A stretch of 64,000 nt of DNA from an uncultured Caulobacteraceae bacterium (GTDB lineage: Bacteria; Pseudomonadota; Alphaproteobacteria; Caulobacterales; Caulobacteraceae): NCBI GenBank assembly GCA_903872075.1, contig CAIQJF010000072.1:53546-117545 (forward strand), in the 5' to 3' direction. Made by a program: the position numbers and the translations under genes. Position 1 is the first letter of the stretch. Each line of letters begins with the position of its first letter. Below the pieces are notes generated by a model. It did not search any database. It was not told where the DNA came from and was given only the letters and a program-made list of their open reading frames with translations. Below are positions 1-8,924 of the stretch, in pieces.

Positions 1-795
1 CGGGCGCGGCCGGCGCGCGCGCGGGGCGAAGGCGCCAAGGCCAAGTTGGCGCGGCGGGGACGGCCGGTGGGAACGCGGCCCGGCGCGCGGCGATCGGGGG
101 ACCGGCTCAATCTCGTGGAAACGCTTCGGGCGGCGACGCCCTGGCAGAAGCTGCGCGGCGGCGGCCTGGACAGCGGCAGGGTGCAAGTCCGACAGGAGGA
201 TTTCCGCATCCGCCGGTTCGTTCAGCGCACCGAATCGACCACCATCTTTGTTGTGGACGCCTCGGGATCGGCGGCGTTCCAGCGGCTGGCGGAGGCCAAG
301 GGCGCGGTCGAACTGCTCCTGGCCAAGGCCTATGTGACCCGCACCCGCGTGGCGCTGATCGCCTTTCGCGGCCTGGACGCCGATATCCTTCTGCCGCCGA
401 CGCGGTCGCTGACGCGCGCCAAGCGCCGCCTGGCCGATCTGCCTGGCGGGGGCGGTACGCCGTTGGCGGCCGGGATCGAGATCGCGCTTCGCCTGGCCCT
501 GCTCGAACGCGCCGCCGATCGCGCGCCCCTACTGGTGTTCCTGACCGACGGCCGGGCCAATATCGGCCGCGACGGCGCGCCGGGCCGTCACGCCGCGGAG
601 ACGGACGCCCTGCTCGTCGCCCGCCTGGTGCGCGACTCAGGCATCGCCGCCGCCTACATCGACACCTCGGCGCGCCCGCAGCCGGGCGGCGACCGTTTCG
701 CCCTGGCGATGGGCGCCGCCTATGCGCCCCTGCCCTATCTCAACGCCGGCGCGGTGCAGGGAGTCGTGGACGCGCTGCGGCCGGGCGCGCGCTGA
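1..795 (+). CDS. bchD: Magnesium chelatase subunit D (BchD), C-terminal part, truncated by window start
   Basis: Open frame continues from position 1; VWA/MIDAS motif DASGS, GGGGTPLAAGIE, FLTDGRANIGRDG; followed by bchO. Confidence 0.93.
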   Translation, partial: RARPARARGEGAKAKLARRGRPVGTRPGARRSGDRLNLVETLRAATPWQKLRGGGLDSGRVQVRQEDFRIRRFVQRTESTTIFVVDASGSAAFQRLAEAKGAVELLLAKAYVTRTRVALIAFRGLDADILLPPTRSLTRAKRRLADLPGGGGTPLAAGIEIALRLALLERAADRAPLLVFLTDGRANIGRDGAPGRHAAETDALLVARLVRDSGIAAAYIDTSARPQPGGDRFALAMGAAYAPLPYLNAGAVQGVVDALRPGAR

Positions 796-1664
796 TGGCG
801 AAACCGGACTGGGACCGCGAGGGCCGCGACTGGCCCAATCGCGCCGCCAGCCGATTTGTGCTCGCAGGCGGGCTGCGCTGGCATGTGCAGGTCATGGGCC
901 AGGGGCCGGTGATGCTGCTGCTCCACGGCGCCGGCGCGGCGACTCACTCCTGGCGCGACCTCGCCCCGCGCCTGGCGCGTGATTTCACGGTCGTGGCGCC
1001 GGACCTGCCGGGCCATGGCTTCACCCAGACACCGAACGCCGCCGGCCTGTCGCTGAACGGCATGGCCCGTGGCGTGACCTCCCTGCTCAAGGCGCTCGAT
1101 CTGCGCCCTCAACTCGCCGTGGGTCACTCGGCCGGCGCGGCGATCGCCCTTCGCCTGCGCCTCGACGGCGCCGACCTCGAGGGCGGCGTGGTCAGCCTGA
1201 ACGGGGCGCTGCAGCCGTTCCCAGGCGCGGCCGGCCATGTCTTCCCGGTGCTGGCGCGGCTGCTGTTTCTCAACCCCCTGGCCATTCAGATGTTCGCCTG
1301 GCGTGCCGCGTCGCCGGGAGCTGTGGCGCGGCTCATGGAAAGCACCGGATCGCGCATCGACGCCAACGGCCTCGACCAGTACCGGCGCCTGTTGAGCACC
1401 ACCGGTCACCTGGACGGGGCTCTGGGCATGATGGCGCATTGGGATCTTCTGCCGCTGCAGGCCGATCTGGCCCGGCTGCGCGGGCCCCTCACCCTGGTGG
1501 CGGCGCAGAACGATCTGGCCGTGCCGCCGCGCGTGGCCGAAGAGGCGAAGGCGCTGGTTCCGCACGCGGAGTTGATCGCCATTCCAGACCTCGGCCACCT
1601 GGCGCATGAAGAGGCGCCGGAGCGCTTCGCGGACCTGATCCGGACCGTCGCGAAAGCGGGTTGA
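795..1664 (+). CDS. bchO: BchO-type alpha/beta hydrolase (putative magnesium chelatase accessory protein)
   Basis: 289 aa alpha/beta hydrolase (LLLHGAGAATHSW, GHSAGAAIALR); TGATG overlap with bchD. Confidence 0.92.
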   Translation: MAKPDWDREGRDWPNRAASRFVLAGGLRWHVQVMGQGPVMLLLHGAGAATHSWRDLAPRLARDFTVVAPDLPGHGFTQTPNAAGLSLNGMARGVTSLLKALDLRPQLAVGHSAGAAIALRLRLDGADLEGGVVSLNGALQPFPGAAGHVFPVLARLLFLNPLAIQMFAWRAASPGAVARLMESTGSRIDANGLDQYRRLLSTTGHLDGALGMMAHWDLLPLQADLARLRGPLTLVAAQNDLAVPPRVAEEAKALVPHAELIAIPDLGHLAHEEAPERFADLIRTVAKAG

Positions 1665-1698
1665 GACGCCTTGTCAGACTCCGGCGGACGGGCTTTAG

Positions 1699-1716
1699 TG
1701 TCAGGAAATGTTGACA
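1699..1716. promoter_or_regulatory. PpsR/CrtJ-like operator overlapping crtI start
   Basis: TGT-CAGGAAATGTTG-ACA perfect TGT-N12-ACA; crtI ATG at 1708 lies inside it. Confidence 0.65.
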
Positions 1717-3240
1717 CTCGACCGCCCCCCGTCCGTTGACACCACCGCGGCTGACCGCCGGTCGCACGCCATCGTCATCGGCAGCGGATTCGGCGGCCTG
1801 GCCGCGGCGGTGAGGCTGGGCGCCCGCGGCTACAGGGTCACGGTAGTTGAACGGCTCGACGCGGCCGGCGGACGCGCCTACGTCCATCGCCAGGACGGTT
1901 TCACCTTCGACGCCGGGCCGACCATCATCACGGTGCCCTATCTGTTCGAGGACCTCTGGGCCTTGTGCGGACGGAAGATGGCGGATGACATCGATCTTCG
2001 CGCCATGGACCCGTTCTATCGGGTCGTGTTCGACAACGGCGATGCGATCGAGTCCTTCGCCGATTCGGCGGCCATGCGGGCGGAAGTCGCGCGGTTCGCG
2101 CCACGCGACCTGGCCGGCTACGACCGGTTCATGGCCCGCAGCCGTGAACTCTGCTCCATCGGCTTCGAGAAACTGGGCCACATGCCCTTCGTTTCGCTGA
2201 CCGACCTCGCCAAACAGGTGCCCGACATCATCCGCCTGGGCGGCTACCGCAGCGTCTACGGCATGGTCTCGTCCTATGTCAGGGACGAGCGCCTGCGCTT
2301 CCTGCTCAGCTTCCATCCCCTGTTCGTCGGCGGCAATCCCTTCGAGACCACGGCCGTCTACTGCATGATCTCCGATGTGGAACGCCGCTGGGGCGTGCAC
2401 TTCCCCATGGGCGGCACGGGCGCTCTGGTGAAGGGGCTCGCCAATTTGATCGAAGGGCAGGGCGGGCGGTTCCGCTACAACGCCGAAGTCGCCGAAATCC
2501 TGGTGCGGGATGGAACGGCGCACGGCGTCCGCCTGACCTCCGGCGAGGAGATCGCCGCCGACATCGTCGTCTCCAACGCCGACGCGGCCTACACTTATCG
2601 CCATCTCGTGCCCGCCTCGGCCCGGCGCCGCTGGACAAATCGGAAGGTGGACCACGCCGCCTACTCCATGGGCCTCTTCGTCTGGTACTTCGGCCTCGAC
2701 CGCCGTTACGACGATGTGCGCCATCACACGATCCTGGTGGGACCCCGCTACCGCGGCCATGTGAACGAAATCTTCGCCGCGAAGTCGCTGCCCAGCGACA
2801 TGAGCCTCTATCTGCACCGCCCGACGGCCACCGATCCGTCCCTGGCGCCTGAAGGCTGCGACGCCTTCTATGTGCTCTCGCCGGTGCCGCATCTCGACGC
2901 CGGGGTGGATTGGGCCACACAAGCCGAAACCTACCGCCGGAGCGTGGCGCGCCGCCTTTCGGAAACCGTTCTGCCGGGGTTCGAGGATCACATCGTGACA
3001 TCTCGTATCGCCACACCCCAGGATTTCCAGGACCGCCTCTGCTCGGTGAAAGGCGCCGGCTTCAGCCTTGCGCCGAAGCTGACCCAAAGCACCTGGTTCC
3101 GCCCCCACAATCGCAGCGAAGATGTAAAGGGCCTGTATCTCGTCGGCGCCGGCACCCAGCCCGGGGCCGGCGTGCCAGCCGTTCTTTCGTCCGCGCGAAT
3201 CCTGGACCAGCTGGTCCCCGACCCGGTGACACATGGCTAA
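1708..3240 (+). CDS. crtI: Phytoene desaturase CrtI
   Basis: 510 aa; GSGFGGLAAAVRL dinucleotide-binding motif, GGRAYVHRQDGFTFDAGPTIITVP, YLVGAGTQPGAGVPAVLSSA C-terminal motif. Confidence 0.96.
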   Translation: MLTLDRPPSVDTTAADRRSHAIVIGSGFGGLAAAVRLGARGYRVTVVERLDAAGGRAYVHRQDGFTFDAGPTIITVPYLFEDLWALCGRKMADDIDLRAMDPFYRVVFDNGDAIESFADSAAMRAEVARFAPRDLAGYDRFMARSRELCSIGFEKLGHMPFVSLTDLAKQVPDIIRLGGYRSVYGMVSSYVRDERLRFLLSFHPLFVGGNPFETTAVYCMISDVERRWGVHFPMGGTGALVKGLANLIEGQGGRFRYNAEVAEILVRDGTAHGVRLTSGEEIAADIVVSNADAAYTYRHLVPASARRRWTNRKVDHAAYSMGLFVWYFGLDRRYDDVRHHTILVGPRYRGHVNEIFAAKSLPSDMSLYLHRPTATDPSLAPEGCDAFYVLSPVPHLDAGVDWATQAETYRRSVARRLSETVLPGFEDHIVTSRIATPQDFQDRLCSVKGAGFSLAPKLTQSTWFRPHNRSEDVKGLYLVGAGTQPGAGVPAVLSSARILDQLVPDPVTHG

Positions 3241-4285
3241 ATCGGTATTCGCGGGCCCGGCCGATCGCGCCGCCTGCCGGGAGATGATCCGGGGAGGCTC
3301 ACGGTCCTTCTACACAGCCTCCCTGCTGCTGCCCGAACGGGTCCGTGAAGGCGCCTATGCGCTCTATGGCTTCTGCCGCCTGTCGGACGACGCCGTTGAC
3401 GTGGAGGACGGCGAGGACGACGCCGTCGCCCGCCTCAGGAACCGGCTCGACCGCGTCTACGCCGGCGATCCCCTGCCCGAAGCCGTGGATCGCGCCCTGG
3501 CCGACGCCGTGGATCAATTCGCCATTCCCCGCACCCTGCTGGACGCCCTGCTCGAAGGGCTGGAGTGGGACGCCCAAGGCCGGACCTACGAGACCCTGAG
3601 CGACGTCTACGCCTATGGCGCGCGGGTGGCCGGAGCCGTGGGCGGGATGATGGCGGCGCTGATGGGCGCTCGCACCCCGGGGCTGATCGCCCGGGCCTGC
3701 GATCTCGGCGTGGCGATGCAGCTCACGAACATCTCGCGAGATGTGGGCGAAGATGCGCGCATGGGGCGGCTGTATCTGCCCCGCGAATGGCTACGCGAGG
3801 CGGGCATCGACCCCGAGGCCTTCCTCGCCGCCCCGGCTTTCAGCCCTGAACTGGCGGGCGTGGTGGCCCGGCTGCTCGATCACGCCGATCTGCTGTACCG
3901 CCGCGCCGACTCTGGCGTGGCCGGTCTCGATCCGGCCTTCCGGCCCGCGATCTTCGCCGCGCGTCACCTCTATGCCGAGATCGGTGAACTTCTGAAGCGG
4001 CGAGGACTCGATTCCGTCTCACGCCGGACGACGGTGTCGGCCGGTCGCAAGATGGTTCTGCTCGGCCGCGCCGTTGGCGAGGCCCTGAGGCATAGGCGCG
4101 ATGGCGTGGAGGCCCCCGCCTTGGCGGAAACGCAGTATCTCGTGGACGCGGTGCTTCGCGAGAACGACCGGCTGGCCGCGATCCCGTCGGGCCAACCGCG
4201 CGGCCTGCGCGCCGACCTGATCTGGACGATAGATCTGTTCACCACCCTGGAGGACCGCGGTCGGCCCGCTCGCTCGACCCGGTAA
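3233..4285 (+). CDS. crtB: Phytoene synthase CrtB
   Basis: 350 aa; SRSFYTASLLLP, YGFCRLSDDAVD, QLTNISRDVGEDARMGRLYLP; overlaps crtI stop. Confidence 0.96.
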   Translation: MAKSVFAGPADRAACREMIRGGSRSFYTASLLLPERVREGAYALYGFCRLSDDAVDVEDGEDDAVARLRNRLDRVYAGDPLPEAVDRALADAVDQFAIPRTLLDALLEGLEWDAQGRTYETLSDVYAYGARVAGAVGGMMAALMGARTPGLIARACDLGVAMQLTNISRDVGEDARMGRLYLPREWLREAGIDPEAFLAAPAFSPELAGVVARLLDHADLLYRRADSGVAGLDPAFRPAIFAARHLYAEIGELLKRRGLDSVSRRTTVSAGRKMVLLGRAVGEALRHRRDGVEAPALAETQYLVDAVLRENDRLAAIPSGQPRGLRADLIWTIDLFTTLEDRGRPARSTR

Positions 4286-4303
4286 TCGAACGGGAGACCC
4301 AAG

Positions 4304-4468
4304 ATGAAGGTCAGCCCCCTCTTCCTGCTGGAATTTCTGCTGTTCAACGGTGGCGCGCTCGTCTGGGCGGCGTGGGAGTACTGGCAGATCCGGCCGGGCA
4401 AGACGGACAAGACATCGACGCCGGAAGCCGGCGCGTCAGCGGACGATACGGGGCATCCTGAACGGTAG
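4304..4468 (+). CDS. Small (54 aa) single-TM hypothetical protein between crtB and crtC
   Basis: My translation: MKVSPLFLLEFLLFNGGALVWAAWEYWQIRPGKTDKTSTPEAGASADDTGHPER*; starts 19 nt after crtB; absent from the supplied ORF track (<60 aa). Confidence 0.65.
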   Translation: MKVSPLFLLEFLLFNGGALVWAAWEYWQIRPGKTDKTSTPEAGASADDTGHPER

Positions 4469-5641
4469 CATCGCGCGGACGACCGGGGACCTGAGCCGGT
4501 TTAGCGAGAGGCTCTCGTGAACGATGGCGGCGGACTGGCCGCCGTAGCGGCCGCTCAGGGCCGACCGGGCGTAAAACGGCGTGTCCTCCAGAGTCTCACG
4601 CAGCGTCGGGGCATGCCCCGCCTCAGCCCGGATTCGCCGGGGGATGCGCCAGAGTGTCGAAGGAAGGCGCTGCCGCTCCGGCGGCGAGATCGGTTCTAGC
4701 GCGCCATCCGGTCCGAAGCGTAGCGCCAGATGCGCCTGATCTCCGCCCCGCCGAACGAGGTCGTAGAACAACAAGGTGTCGGAGGTCAGGTGGGCCCGCG
4801 ACCAGTCCCACGCCCGGAACGCATCCTCCAGCGGTTCCGAACCGGCATTGGTGTCGAAGTAGCCGTCGCCGCTCCAGCCGCCCGCGGGGTTCTCCAGCGA
4901 CACCTCCACCCGGGCCCGCGGCAGGATCGGCCGCCAGATATGGCGTCCGTGAACGTCGAGGGCGAAGCCTTGCGCATTGATCGGGGCGGGATGAAGCCGA
5001 ATCACCCCGCGCAGCCGCGACGGCGCGGGAGTCGTCACCTCGTCGAACCGCACGGTCAGCGCTCCGTCCTCCCACGCGATCCGGCTGGGGCCGATCGACA
5101 AGGTGTCCCGCGTGCGGCTCAGCGACTGGCGACCCCGCTCCGTCATGGCCCAACGGCGCCCGCCGGCGCCGTAGACGGCGACATTGACCGCGCAGTGGTT
5201 GTGCGGATCGTCGCGGCCGGACCAGGCGTAATAGGGTGAGAAGACGCTGCCGATGAAGGCGATGAGGGTCAGCCCGTGGCGCCCGTCGTCGCTGAGCGCG
5301 TCGACATACCACCAGACATAGCCACCCGGCGGAACGGCCGCGTCGAAGCCAGGTCCGCCATCAGCCGCCGGGCCGCCAGCCGGCCGGACAAGGCCGCCAT
5401 CGGCGCCCCCGCCCCCGGATGCACCCCGCCCCCGGCCAGATAGAGTCCCGGAATCCGGCTCGCCGCTCCCGGCCGCCGGAACGCCGCCGCCCAGCCGTGG
5501 GTCGCCTGCCCGTAGAGCGCCCCCCCCGTCGCCGGGTAGAGCGCCGCGAAGGTCTCCGGCGTCGCCACGGTTCGCGTCATCGGATCGTCCTGCAGGATCA
5601 GCCCGCGATGGGCCAGCCGGTCGAACACTCGCCTCTCGCAT
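4436..5641 (-). CDS. crtC: Hydroxyneurosporene/carotenoid 1,2-hydratase CrtC (5' end uncertain)
   Basis: Conserved PPGGYVWWYVDALSDDGRHGLTLIAFIGSVFSPYYAWSG; the first ~120 aa of the ORF overlap crtD and look non-conserved; true start unresolved. Confidence 0.85.
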   Translation of the reverse strand: MREASVRPAGPSRADPAGRSDDANRGDAGDLRGALPGDGGGALRAGDPRLGGGVPAAGSGEPDSGTLSGRGRGASGGGGADGGLVRPAGGPAADGGPGFDAAVPPGGYVWWYVDALSDDGRHGLTLIAFIGSVFSPYYAWSGRDDPHNHCAVNVAVYGAGGRRWAMTERGRQSLSRTRDTLSIGPSRIAWEDGALTVRFDEVTTPAPSRLRGVIRLHPAPINAQGFALDVHGRHIWRPILPRARVEVSLENPAGGWSGDGYFDTNAGSEPLEDAFRAWDWSRAHLTSDTLLFYDLVRRGGDQAHLALRFGPDGALEPISPPERQRLPSTLWRIPRRIRAEAGHAPTLRETLEDTPFYARSALSGRYGGQSAAIVHESLSLNRLRSPVVRAMLPFRMPRIVR

Positions 5642-6822
5642 GCCGAAAGCTCCGCTGGATCAAGACTGGGCTGGTCACCGTTGGCCGGGGCGTTGATCAG
5701 CACCAACAGCCGTTCCGGCCCGTGGAGGGGTTCGGCCCGGTCATCCCGGTCCTGGGCGCAGACGTAGATGGTCGGAACGGCCGGAAATCGTCCGTGCGCC
5801 CGAATATCCTCGAACTCGGCCCGGTAGTCGCCGGAAAAGAACACGTTATGGCGGACCAGCGGAAATCCGCGCGCCGGCGCGGCGATCGCCCAGGTGACCG
5901 CGGAGAGCGATCGCGCGGCGCCGGGCGGAACGGCCCGGAGGGGGCCGTCGCCGAGCAGGCCGCTGGCCAGGGCCTGGGGGTCGCCATTGAACACCACCCG
6001 ATCAGCGGCGAATCGTTCGCCGTCGGCGGCTATCACGGCGCACGCCCGGCCTTCCGCGCAATCGATGGACGCCGCCGCCCGTTCATACAGGAACGTCACC
6101 CCGAGCGACCGCGCCGCCGCCTCGAGCGCCGCCGCGAGCCGGCCGAGGCCGCCGTCGACGGTCCATACGCCCTGCTGTTCCACGTGGGAGATCATCATCA
6201 GGGTCGCGGGCGCCAGGAACGGAGATGACCCACAGTAGGTCGCGTAACGGCCGAACAGCTGCCGCAGCCTGGGATCCTGAAAATAGTCGCCGAGGACGTC
6301 CCACAGGGTGTCGAACGGCCGCAGCGCGAACAGATCACCCAGACGGCCGGCGCCGAAGCGACCGGCGAGACCCAGAGGCCCCGTCGCCTGAGCGTTGAGG
6401 AACCGGTCGCGGAGGAGGTCGTGAATCCGGCCGGACATGGCCCGATAGGCCCGGAATCCCGCGGCCTCGGCGGATCCCGCGAACGCGCCAATGGCCTCCG
6501 TCGCGCGGTCGGTATCCGCGAACAGATCGAGCCGCGACTCGTCCGGCCAGACGTGACGCGCAAGGATGTCGATCGGCCGAAGGCTGACAGCGCGATCGAG
6601 ACTGCGCCCCGCGGCGGCGAAGAGTTCGTCGAACACCCAGCGCATGGTCAGAACGGTGGGGCCCGCGTCCACCGGCCTTCCGCCCACCATCACCTGACGC
6701 ATCTTGCCGCCAGGCGCCGCGGACTGTTCCAGAACGGTGACGGCGAAGCCGGCGCGTGCAAGGTCGATGGCGCAACTGAGCCCGCCCATCCCCGCGCCGA
6801 TCACCACCACCGTCTCCGCCAC
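5269..6822 (-). CDS. crtD: Methoxyneurosporene/hydroxyneurosporene dehydrogenase CrtD
   Basis: 517 aa; VVIGAGMGGLSCAIDLARAGFAVTVLEQ, GGKMRQVMVGGRPVDAGPTVLTMRWVFDELF, YLAGGGVHPGAGAPMAALSG. Confidence 0.94.
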   Translation of the reverse strand: MAETVVVIGAGMGGLSCAIDLARAGFAVTVLEQSAAPGGKMRQVMVGGRPVDAGPTVLTMRWVFDELFAAAGRSLDRAVSLRPIDILARHVWPDESRLDLFADTDRATEAIGAFAGSAEAAGFRAYRAMSGRIHDLLRDRFLNAQATGPLGLAGRFGAGRLGDLFALRPFDTLWDVLGDYFQDPRLRQLFGRYATYCGSSPFLAPATLMMISHVEQQGVWTVDGGLGRLAAALEAAARSLGVTFLYERAAASIDCAEGRACAVIAADGERFAADRVVFNGDPQALASGLLGDGPLRAVPPGAARSLSAVTWAIAAPARGFPLVRHNVFFSGDYRAEFEDIRAHGRFPAVPTIYVCAQDRDDRAEPLHGPERLLVLINAPANGDQPSLDPAELSACERRVFDRLAHRGLILQDDPMTRTVATPETFAALYPATGGALYGQATHGWAAAFRRPGAASRIPGLYLAGGGVHPGAGAPMAALSGRLAARRLMADLASTRPFRRVAMSGGMSTRSATTGATG

Positions 6823-6837
6823 CCGGCGCCCTTCACG

Positions 6838-6881
6838 ATTCCATCTATTTTGACACTAGCATGTGTCCATTTTGCATGACA
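6838..6881. promoter_or_regulatory. PpsR/CrtJ-like operator in crtD-crtE divergent promoter (6864-6881) plus degenerate partner (6838-6855)
   Basis: TGT-CCATTTTGCATG-ACA perfect; ATT-CCATCTATTTTG-ACA degenerate; 8-bp spacer. Confidence 0.7.
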
Positions 6882-6928
6882 CTCTCCCCGAGAGCCGCTT
6901 AGCGGCCGAGGCGTTGGAGGACATGTCC

Positions 6929-7789
6929 ATGGCGCAGAGAGTCGAAGCCGCCCTCGAAATCGCGGTGAGCCGCGCGGAAACCGGCGCACCCCCCCTTCTG
7001 GCCGCGGCCGTTCGCCATGCGGTGTTCTCCGGCGGCGCACGTGTTCGCCCACAGCTGTGTCTGGCTATCGCCCAGGCCTGCGGCGATGACCAGCCCGGCC
7101 TGGCCGACGCCGCGGCCGCCGCGATCGAAATGCTGCATTGCGCATCGCTGGCGCATGACGATCTGCCCTGTTTCGACGACGCCGCGACCCGCCGCGGCCG
7201 TCCGTCGGTTCACGCGCTCTACGGCGCGCCGCTGGCCGTCCTGGCGGGCGACGCCTTGATCGTCATGGCGTTTGAAACCGTGGCCCGCGCCGGCGTGGCC
7301 GCGCCGTCGCGGCTGCCGCTTCTGCTCGGGACTGTTGCCCGGGGCGTGGGGATGCCGGCGGGAATCGCCGCCGGCCAAGCCTGGGAAAGCGAGCCCTCGC
7401 CGCCGGTCGAAATCTATCACCAGGCCAAGACGGGCGCTCTGTTCGTGGCCGCCACCATGTCCGGGGCGCTCGCCGCCGGCGCCGATCCGCAGCCATGGCG
7501 GGCGCTGGGCGAGGCGCTCGGCGCCGCCTATCAGGTCGCCGACGATCTGGCCGACGCGGTTCTCACCGAGGCCGACCTCGGCAAGCCGACAGGTCGCGAC
7601 GAAGCCCTTCATCGTCCCACCCTCGTCGGCCAGCTGGGCCTGCGCGGCGCCTACGATCGCCTTCAGGCCCTGGTGGGAGAAGCCGTGGACGCCATTCCCC
7701 CCTGTGAAGGGGCCAGGGAGTTGCGGGAGCTCGTGCGCATGCAGGCCACCCGGCTCGCCCCGAAGCAGCTGGCCCGCAGCGCCGCCTGA
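6929..7789 (+). CDS. crtE: Geranylgeranyl diphosphate synthase CrtE
   Basis: Polyprenyl synthase motifs HDDLPCFDDAATRRG and DDLADAV; the ORF-track start (GTG 6863) lies in a PpsR-like box, and GGAGG at 6916-6920 favours ATG at 6923/6929. Confidence 0.92.
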   Translation: MAQRVEAALEIAVSRAETGAPPLLAAAVRHAVFSGGARVRPQLCLAIAQACGDDQPGLADAAAAAIEMLHCASLAHDDLPCFDDAATRRGRPSVHALYGAPLAVLAGDALIVMAFETVARAGVAAPSRLPLLLGTVARGVGMPAGIAAGQAWESEPSPPVEIYHQAKTGALFVAATMSGALAAGADPQPWRALGEALGAAYQVADDLADAVLTEADLGKPTGRDEALHRPTLVGQLGLRGAYDRLQALVGEAVDAIPPCEGARELRELVRMQATRLAPKQLARSAA

Positions 7790-7794
7790 CCCAC

Positions 7795-8913
7795 ATGATC
7801 CAGAAGGGGTGGCGCGCCCGCTGGATCGCGTGGCGCAATAGCTGGCTGTCGAATCCGGCCTTTCAACGTTGGGCGGCTGATTTTCCCCTGACCCGCGGCG
7901 TCGCGCGGCGGCGGTCAGCGGCCCTGTTCGATCTGGTTTCGGGCTTCGTCTATTCCCAGACCCTGGCCGCCGCCTTGCGCGTCGGGCTGCTGGACCGCCT
8001 CGCCGAAGGGGCCGGCTCGATTGACTCCCTGGCGAGCGCTATCGACCTGTCGCCGGACGCGGCGGAACGCCTGCTCGGCGCCTGCGCCGCCCTGGGTCTT
8101 TCCGAACGGGCGGGTGACGGCCAATGGGCGCTCGGCGCTCAGGGCGCGGCGCTGCGGGGCGCCTCCGGACTCTCCGACATGATCCGTCATCAGGCGCTTC
8201 TCTACAGCGATCTGAGCCGGCCGGAGGCGCTGCTGCGAAGCGAAGGTCCGGGGGCGGCCCTGGCCGGCTACTGGCCCTATGCCTCCGGTCTCTCCGGGGG
8301 CGCCGAAGGTCCCGCCGCGGTGGCTCCCTATTCGCGCCTGATGGCCGCCACACAGCCGGCCGTGGCCGCCGATATTCTCGACGCCTACGATATCGGCCGC
8401 CACAAACGTCTGCTGGACGTGGGTGGCGGGGACGGCGCCTTCCTGGCCGCAGCGGCGATCCGGGCCCCCGCCTTGCGTCTGGACCTGTTGGATCTCCCGG
8501 GCGTGACGGACCTGGCGCGCCGCCGGTTCGGCGAGTCCGGCCTGCTGGATCGGATCGAGATTCACACGGGTGACTTCCTCACCGGCTCCCTGCCCCGCGG
8601 CGCCGATCTGATCACGCTCATCCGGATCCTTCACGACCACGATGACGCCGGCGTGGACCGGCTGCTGCGCGAGGCGCGGGAGGCGCTGGCGCCGGGCGGG
8701 GCGCTTCTGATCGCCGAACCCATGTCTGAGGCGCCGCGACGAGATCGGGTGTCCGACGTCTATTTCGCCTTCTACCTCCTGGCCATGGGCCGGGGTCGCG
8801 CGCGCACCCCGGCCGACCTCATCGCCAGGCTCAAGGCCGCGGGGTTCAGCCACGCCCGCCGCATCCGGACGCGCTCGCCACATCTGTTGCGCGCCATTGT
8901 GGCCCACCCCTGA
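7795..8913 (+). CDS. crtF: Demethylspheroidene/hydroxyneurosporene O-methyltransferase CrtF
   Basis: 372 aa; SAM-binding LLDVGGGDGAFLAAA; located crtE-crtF-bchC. Confidence 0.92.
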   Translation: MIQKGWRARWIAWRNSWLSNPAFQRWAADFPLTRGVARRRSAALFDLVSGFVYSQTLAAALRVGLLDRLAEGAGSIDSLASAIDLSPDAAERLLGACAALGLSERAGDGQWALGAQGAALRGASGLSDMIRHQALLYSDLSRPEALLRSEGPGAALAGYWPYASGLSGGAEGPAAVAPYSRLMAATQPAVAADILDAYDIGRHKRLLDVGGGDGAFLAAAAIRAPALRLDLLDLPGVTDLARRRFGESGLLDRIEIHTGDFLTGSLPRGADLITLIRILHDHDDAGVDRLLREAREALAPGGALLIAEPMSEAPRRDRVSDVYFAFYLLAMGRGRARTPADLIARLKAAGFSHARRIRTRSPHLLRAIVAHP

Positions 8914-8924
8914 CGGAGCCGCCC

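Noticed and set aside
46-795. BchD as a complete 249-aa protein starting at 46
   Set aside because: The frame is open from position 1 and the VWA domain is only the C-terminal part of BchD; it is truncated by the window.
1671-1690. Second PpsR box upstream of the crtI box (TTGTCAGACTCCGGCGGACG)
   Set aside because: Half-site spacing is 13 rather than 12 nt and the right half is ACG; treated as chance.
1489-3234. 581-aa minus-strand ORF
   Set aside because: Antisense to crtI and the end of bchO; composition-driven.
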